Positions 7,979 to 13,244 of a DNA stretch of 13,244 nucleotides are shown piece after piece. The notes below the pieces were generated by a model. That model saw only the letters and a list, made by a program, of their open reading frames with translations. It was not told the DNA's origin and did no database searches. Position 1 is the stretch's first letter, and each line of letters starts with the position of its first letter. Origin of the DNA: Conoideocrella luteorostrata (taxonomy: Eukaryota; Ascomycota; Sordariomycetes; Hypocreales; Clavicipitaceae); assembly GCA_032433595.1 (NCBI GenBank), contig JASWJB010000594.1, forward strand, positions 1 through 13,244. Direction: 5' to 3'. Position numbers and translations under genes: made by a program.

Positions 7979-9799
7979 GGCGATGGTTGAGATTCACCGC
8001 GAGTAGGAATTGTTAATTAACCTTCCAGTATTGCGGTACGAATAGCATACGATCTGGCCGGGCCGCGCGACCTACTGGCGAATGCGTCAGGCGGAGATTT
8101 CTCCAGGGCGGGCAGGCAGACGCTCTGCTACCTCACAACGAGCAAAGGCAAGCTAGTCGCTTCGATTACGGTGATAGTTTCACGACTCGACGATCAGGAA
8201 GGATGAAAGGAAATGGTTGCCAGCAGGAGCGACGGCAGAGCCTGATGTTGGGTCATCACAGGGTGCGGGGCGCAATCTCAGGCGCGACTCTTTGCACCGT
8301 GAACCAATGAAATATCCCAGTCACCCATCAGGCTGCCGCCGTTGTCACCATGATCGAGCAGGCAGGTCCAATCGCAGGACAATTGTGATTCCCTGCAGCC
8401 TGCATGCGCAATATACCACCAACCCAGTACAGCAGCAGTAGCCGTCTATCCATGGTTTTCCTTAGGCTCGCGAATATGTGTGAGACGCGCGTTCTTTTCA
8501 AGCTCAACCTGACGCCGATCTAGCGCGTCGCGACACAGTCGTGGTAGTAGCAGGTCAGGAACAGAGTTCAATCGCTTGCACCCAGAAGTCAATCTGCGCC
8601 ATCTTGAGCCAAGGTAACTTGCTTAATCAGGACTGCAAGTTTTGCCGATAGAGGAGCGGCCAAGGTCTCCGTTCATGGGTGCACCTACACAGGCAAGTTA
8701 CCGAGATCCCAATTATTTACGTGCTGGTCCGCTGGCACGCTGGGAGAGATCACTCAGAATCAGCCTCACAGGAAACAAGTGGTCCGAAAAGATTATATTA
8801 TTTCACTACACTCTACAACTGCTGCACCCATCACGAATTTTCTTTGCGAAAACTACTCCTAACTCTAGCGGTGACGTAAATTTATACCTCAATGTTCACT
8901 TTCGCTACTCCGTACCTCGCATGTTCGTTATTATTTGTAACCCCGCCACCTAACCGTATCCGGCCCTTCTCCACTAGGCAAACAGATAAATAGTGCAATG
9001 CTTGTTCGAGACCACGAATGATGCAAACGTAGTCTGTCGCTGTGCGATCTCAATGTTAAAGAAGATAATGCTTAAAAAAAAGGCCGAAGCTGGCTATTAA
9101 GAGCGTCTAGAGTAGCCGTTGTGGTTACTTTAGGTAGTGTGCTACGATCCATAGTTTCAGTCCGCCCGACCGTTAAGCCACAGGGCCAAAGGATAGGCCA
9201 ATGGTCGCAATTCTAGCAATTATCGGAAGCGGTTGACAGCATTTATAAGTCATGATCGTAACATACCCCTATCGTTACACCGTAGGGAGAAGAGGAGGGT
9301 AATGATTGCGTTCCTAATAAAAATATGTGACCAGAGCATAATGCTGGCAGATTAGACGGTGAAGCAATTTGTTCAGTTACAGCGAACGGGTCGGGCCGCC
9401 TTCCTATGTGGTGGTGGAGCAAACATTCCCACGTTATTAGTGCCAATAAGTGGCTACTCTAACTCCAACTCCCAGTATGGTCAATGGTTTGTAATTCCAC
9501 CTACTGTCAGTTATTCACCGTAGGTAAAGGGGGTCAAAGCCATGCTGGGAAACTGAAGAAAGAGTGTTAGGAATTTTTAGCATTCCTACTTAATTGTGAC
9601 CCGTGCATGCCACGTTGGTGGCGGCCAGTTCGCGGCAGGGCAAGCTGCTTCGTAACTCCGCTGTGTGATCAACTTGATTGGTCCTGTTGCGCAGCCTGCT
9701 TTAGCCGCATTTCATGAGATAGCCCAGGCGCCTTCTCGTCGCTCCCAGTGATTTCATTATGCGCTGATCGATATTGCAGTTGCCACCCCCCCAAGGTGA
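7979..9799. other. Long gene-poor stretch upstream of the NLR gene
   Basis: No coding sequence is supported. The part next to 7978 is GC-rich and should contain the 5' leader and promoter of the minus-strand NLR gene; I could not pick a convincing TATA box or start site. Open frames at 8217-8441 and 8642-8953 (plus) and 9243-9446 (minus) have no recognisable motif. A 7-bp hairpin lies at 9568-9588. No tRNA or rRNA signal was found by eye. Confidence 0.45.
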
Positions 9800-9889
9800 G
9801 CAAACTCGACAATATCGCAAAACCTCGACCCACACTGGAAGACACAGCATTATAAACGTCCTAGGATCCATAGCTGTCTTAAGCTCCGC

Positions 9890-10262
9890 GTGCACTTAAC
9901 TTTCCAAATTATAGGCCTGACAATTACTAGCCAGCTCGGCGCGCTGGTCATCGTCACCATCGCTACCCTCGTTACATGTCGCTGGCTTTTCCGCCGCCAT
10001 TCAGCGCCGTCGTCTACATCTGTGCACCAGACCAGGAGGCTGCCGAAAGGCGATAGAACCTTCCGTGTCCGGGGTGTGCCCCTCGACTGGGATGATGCCC
10101 GTTTGCAATCCTTCTTGGCGGAGAGCGAGGGCTCTGCTGGCGCAACCGTCAAGTCCCTAGCCCACGAGATCCACAGCCGTTCCAGAGCTGCCACGATTGC
10201 CCCCCAGAACGTCTCCTCTCAGCCTGAAGCACGTCAAAATGGCCAGACCTGGTCTATCTTGC
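9890..10262 (+). pseudogene. N-terminal fragment of an esterase-type NLR-associated protein
   Basis: The frame reads a hydrophobic segment (LGALVIVTIATLV) followed by RRH, consistent with an N-terminal membrane anchor, then FRVRGVPLDWDDARLQSF and later QTWSILLPKTLA. I recognise this as the N-terminal region that in many filamentous-fungal proteins precedes a serine-esterase/alpha-beta-hydrolase domain, often followed by NACHT and ankyrin or TPR repeats. None of the esterase domain follows: at about 10250 the sequence passes into an unrelated piece and the frame closes at 10297. No ATG exists in this frame between the stop at 9797-9799 and the homologous region, so the native start is missing too. 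It is a remnant. The family recognition is from memory and should be searched. Confidence 0.55.
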
Positions 10263-10455
10263 TGCCAAAGACTCTTGCGAAGAGTATAGAGCAATAATTG
10301 CTCAATGTACGAAGCATTCAAAAGACGGATCGCGGCGAAGCATCCGCGATTGTCTTACACAAAAGTACCTTCAAGGAGATATTAATGATTTCAGACTTAT
10401 GCTCGTTGCGCATAAATCGACCATTAATATTGCGCTAGCGGCCGCAAACCTGTGA
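10240..10455 (+). pseudogene. Helical N-terminal (Helo-like/SesB-like) fragment
   Basis: In the frame of base 10240 the sequence reads DSCEEYRAIIAQCTKHSKDG, then SIRDCLTQKYLQGDINDF and MLVAHKSTINIALAAANL before a TGA at 10453. This spacing (Cys near the start, a T-HS-DG block, YKST-like IAL-ANL at the end) resembles the end of the helical N-terminal domain of fungal STAND and ankyrin proteins. It overlaps the tail of the esterase-type piece in another frame, so the two were joined by rearrangement. A GTGAGT at 10452 and an AG at 10491-10492 would splice it in frame to the ankyrin repeats, but the intron would be only 41 nt. Confidence 0.5.
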
Positions 10456-10492
10456 GTGCTTCGTTAGGTGCCTATTGCCTTTTGTGCATGAG

Positions 10493-10835
10493 TGGAAATT
10501 TCGAGCTTATTCAACTTCTTCTCAACCACGGTGCCCATATCAATGCTGCAGCGTCTGAACCTAGTGGAAGAAGAGCGCTACAGGAGGCAACCGTAAAAGG
10601 AAATGTTGAGCTTACTCGGCTTTTTCTTAAGTCCGGCGCTGATGTTAATGCTGCAGCGTCTGCAAACTTTGGAAGAACAGCGCTGCAAATAGCAGCTGAG
10701 AGTGGAAATATCGAGCTTATTTAGCTTCTTCTTAACTTCGGCACTGATGTTAAATGCTGCAGCATCTGCATAGGGTGGAGAAACAGCGTGTCAAGCTTAC
10801 TTAGCTTCTTAACTTCGGCGCTGATATTACATGCT
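10493..10835 (+). pseudogene. Decayed ankyrin-repeat tract
   Basis: Repeat 1 (10494-10598) reads GNFELIQLLLNHGAHINAAA and on to ATVK; repeat 2 (10599-10703) reads GNVELTRLFLKSGADVNAAA and on to AAES; both are 35 aa and ankyrin-like. Repeat 3 starts at 10704 (GNIELI) and is cut by TAG at 10722-10724, where repeat 1 has a Gln codon. Nucleotide similarity then continues through a third and fourth unit (aacttcggc(a/g)ctgat) with shifts, deletions and another TAG, ending near 10835. Ankyrin arrays are a common sensor end of fungal NLRs; this one has lost its NTPase and is not translatable as a whole. Confidence 0.85.
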
Positions 10836-11156
10836 TAGCGTGCAGGCAGCCGCACTAATGCTGACTCATTTTTGCAGGCTGGCCGGCCTAAGTTCTGGCT
10901 GGAGCCTAACTAGTAGATGATAGCTGATTGTCGAACAACGCCGTCTCCTCCTTTGCACTGTGCCGACATACCAGTGCCGTGCGGCGACGTCGCGTCGGCT
11001 TTTCGAGCAAGTCGTGGGAAATTTACCACGAAAAAAGGAGACGGTTTCTATCCAACCTGCATCACGCTGGGCTCCCCATTCCCCGAGTACTGCGGAAGTC
11101 GGGAAAACCACTCGTCGTATGGGTAGGTGGCTATTTATCATTGTCAGTCTTTGGAG
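10836..11156. promoter_or_regulatory. Presumed upstream region of the DUF3632 gene
   Basis: No gene is supported; overlapping short frames at 10866-11277 on both strands carry no motif. GC-rich sequence lies up to about 11110, then a short AT-rich stretch (ctatttatcattg) just before the ATG at 11157. Exact promoter elements could not be placed. Confidence 0.3.
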
Positions 11157-12074
11157 ATGTCTACTATTTTCGACGTCCCGGGGCGAAACCCGCCAAATCC
11201 CTTCGTCTCCGATATCGAGACATTTCTCGCCTCCGCTAGGGATGATGCCGCCGCCGGCAAAACAGCCTCCCGACTAGTATCCGCAGTCACAGCCTCTTCA
11301 GATCCGAAAAAGATACTATGGATGTTCTGGGACGCCTTTTTTATTTCTGTCGCCACATTTTCATCTTCGCACATCACACACCAAGCTCTTCTTGAGGCAA
11401 TACAAGCTCAGCAGGCCACGACGCCCATCAACCCGGGGACCAAATCAGATGGCGGCCGACGGCATAGTCGAGGCGTAGGGGATGATGGAAAGTTCCACTG
11501 GCAGGAGCTGCCCAATTTTGGTCGTCAATGGCGTGACGTTCATGATACTCTGGAGGCGTGGCGCGACTGGGACGGCATCTGGGACAGTGACAAGGGCAAT
11601 ATTAGTTCCCTGAAAAACAGTCCTGGTGGTTACTATCTTCAATTCTGCATATTTTCGGCGGCCCTGCTAAAAGCAGGCATTCAAAAAGGTGCATCGCCGT
11701 CCATATGGGTCTTCTACGCCTGTCGCAATGTATTAGAGTATCGGGGTCCCAGACCCGGCCATCAAAGACCCCACCGTATATCTTCACAGCAACTGTGGGA
11801 TCTAGATGTGCGGGTTACAGCGGTATGGCTTCGAGATGGGGCTTCTTCTTTGTAGGATGTAGACAGCGGCGAGCTGCGCCTTGAGTGGGCTGATACCCTA
11901 GATGAACCGACGGACCTTTGGCCAAGGAAGGAAGGCTTGACGTGGGAGAGCTGGCTGCTATGGAGAGATAGACTGCAAGATCTAGCTAAAGATGCCGAAA
12001 ATCTGGGCGAGAAAACCAGGGTCATTGCGGCTGACGCTGTTGCTGTAGTCAACAAGCTCTTTGGAGACAAATAG
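11157..12074 (+). pseudogene. DUF3632-family protein with one in-frame TAG
   Basis: A 306-codon frame with a single internal stop at codon 233 (TAG, 11853-11855). I chose ATG 11157 (MSTIFDVPGRNPPNPF) over the upstream 11127 because the family-like sequence begins there. Features fit DUF3632, a filamentous-fungal family of unknown function: an early LWMFWDAF helix, WQELPNFGRQWRD in the middle, DLDVRVTAVWLRDG, and a C-terminal block with LWPRKEGLTWESWLLWRDRL, then RVIAADAVAVVNKLFG. The frame carries on normally for 72 codons beyond the TAG, with no other lesion, so the damage is recent or the codon is read through. TAG can derive from TGG by one G-to-A change. A spliced alternative is unlikely because the only donor close to the TTGTAG would give a 33-nt intron. 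Confidence 0.72.
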
Positions 12075-12600
12075 ATTTCGGAACTTGTGGTTAGCGAATT
12101 AACAATTGTCTAATTGTCTGATACAAACCCGCAAACCTTCAGGGTAATTCTTGGTGCTTATAATACAATATGGTCCTGGTTTTTCCACACACTATAATCT
12201 TTATCACCAAATACCACCTCTCAGATATACAAGCATTCTTAATTATACTGGTGGGAATGGCGTCTTACCAAGCCTCGACGAGATTGAATGCCTCGTTCCT
12301 ATGATATGTAGCCGATATTTACAAGGTTTCCCAGAGACTCAACTCCCCGAACCAAGCAAAATTGTCGTAGAAACCTGCCGAAGTAGCGTTCGCTCTGTAT
12401 TAGCCGAAGATCCAGAACATCAGTCACAATGTCAGCTATCGAAGTGGTTGTGTTGATGTTGTGGAATCGTCCTTGTATTCTGACTATTCTGATGAAGAAT
12501 TAGACTACTACTTATACCTAGATTCCAGCTGTCTTGTCGAGGCTATCGTCGGTGTGACCGAAGTTATCGTTAGGCTAGTCAAATATCTGGCTTGAACTCT
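12075..12600 (+). other. Unrecognised open stretches, possible gene remnant
   Basis: Two overlapping plus-strand frames: 12151-12456 (no ATG before the protein-like part LPSLDEIECLVPMICSRYL) and about 12400-12595, which reads SLYSDYSDEELDYYLYLDSS then LVEAIVGVTEVIVRLVKYLA before TGA. The composition is protein-like and acidic, but I recognise no family. They could be two frames of one shifted gene or two exons; neither has a convincing start. Confidence 0.25.
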
Positions 12601-13244
12601 AGATAAGCCTCGGTCATGGCCGGCATCCATCTTAGTCGTCAGACATGTCCAGTGACAATTCTAGATGTGAGCTGGACCTGGCCGCTGATAACAGGAGACT
12701 TCAGGAACGGCGATGGCCGTACATACCACGGGCGTCGGTATAGCTGCGGCGAAGCGTGCCGGGTAGCTGAAAGCGCGTCGCAGTTAATCACTTGAATTTT
12801 TGTTTACACTACAGCTCTCGCATTTACGTATCATTTACAATTGCGCCCAACAAAAGCCATCAATGAGAAAGTAGTCTGGAATCGCGTTTTGAGCGGATTG
12901 AAGCGGCTTGAACCTGTGGCACGGCTTAGGCTGTTGAGGAAATCATAAGGCATGCGAGGAATTTTCTTCACGGAGTATGTTTCTATGACGCTACTGACCT
13001 AACTGAAGGAGTCGTGACAGGCGTAAATCTCTGAATGGCAGTGCCAATCCAGCAGGGTTTAATTGAGGTCTAATAGCTTCCACGCCATGTAGCTTACCAG
13101 CCTATAAAAGGGAACGGTGAGCACATCTTGAAAATTAAATCCGCGCTTTTAAAAAACCTAGATACAAAGATGTTTGTGAAACATACGGCATTTTTTAGCA
13201 TGAGCTGTGAGTTTTTTACTCACTGCTGCTGGCTTCGCCCCCCC
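12601..13244. other. Right-hand region without a recognisable gene
   Basis: Only a short open piece (12856-12948, plus: AINEKVVWNRVLSGLKRL and on to RKS) looks at all protein-like, and I cannot place it. The end is AT-rich with T runs, a 6-bp hairpin (gtgagt/actcac) and a final run of seven C. Confidence 0.35.

Noticed and set aside
8642..8953. 103-aa plus-strand frame upstream of the NLR gene
   Set aside because: No motif, an atypical start, and a second overlapping frame of similar quality; nothing separates it from chance.
9565..9588. TGTTAGGAAT start with a short hairpin, resembling the 5' end of an LTR
   Set aside because: No matching ACA end, second LTR copy, primer-binding site or retrotransposon coding sequence was found in the window.
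10866..11277. Several overlapping short frames on both strands
   Set aside because: GC-rich sequence keeps frames open by chance; none shows a domain, and the DUF3632 start lies in the same place.
12856..12948. Short protein-like stretch near the right edge
   Set aside because: Too short to assign, no start codon, no recognised family; mentioned only in the description of the region.

Overview
The window looks like an accessory, repeat-rich region of a filamentous ascomycete (Pezizomycotina). The pointers are a STAND/NLR-type immune receptor, short introns of 50-57 nt with CTAAC-type branch sites, and remnants of families largely confined to filamentous fungi (DUF3435 recombinase, DUF3632, ankyrin/NLR N-terminal pieces). 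Species cannot be named from the sequence alone.

Layout. 1-960 has no convincing gene; it holds a hairpin next to a 17-G run, a second hairpin, and the left arm of a 141-bp inverted repeat. 958-1244 is a small terminal-inverted-repeat element (MITE-like) that contains the right arm and lies in the 5' part of a broken DUF3435 tyrosine-recombinase gene (plus strand, recognisable 1248-2615). That family includes the 'captain' recombinases of Starship giant transposons. A small chromo-domain-like ORF (2660-3016, plus) follows. 3576-3758 (minus) is a fragment of a TPR protein.

The dominant gene is on the minus strand, 7978 to 3960. It is an apparently intact three-exon NLR-like receptor of 1304 aa with a PNP_UDP (nucleoside phosphorylase-like) N-terminal effector domain, a NACHT NTPase, and a C-terminal sensor of six almost identical 42-aa WD40 repeats plus a diverged tail. 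The two introns (6966-6913 and 5329-5280) restore one continuous frame and sit close to the domain boundaries.

7979-9800 is long, gene-poor DNA. 9800-10840 (plus) is a mosaic pseudogene made of three pieces of NLR-associated proteins: the N-terminus of an esterase-type protein, a helical N-terminal (Helo-like/SesB-like) segment, and two readable plus two decayed ankyrin repeats. 11157-12074 (plus) is a DUF3632 gene interrupted by one in-frame TAG. 12075-13244 holds only short unrecognised open stretches.

Taken together, one intact, fast-evolving immune receptor sits among dead relatives and mobile-element debris. Many of the lesions are of the C-to-T / G-to-A type (TAG replacing Trp or Gln codons; TIR arms differing only by transitions), which is compatible with RIP-like mutation. 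The combination of a DUF3435 recombinase and an NLR raises, without proving, the possibility of an old Starship-type cargo region.
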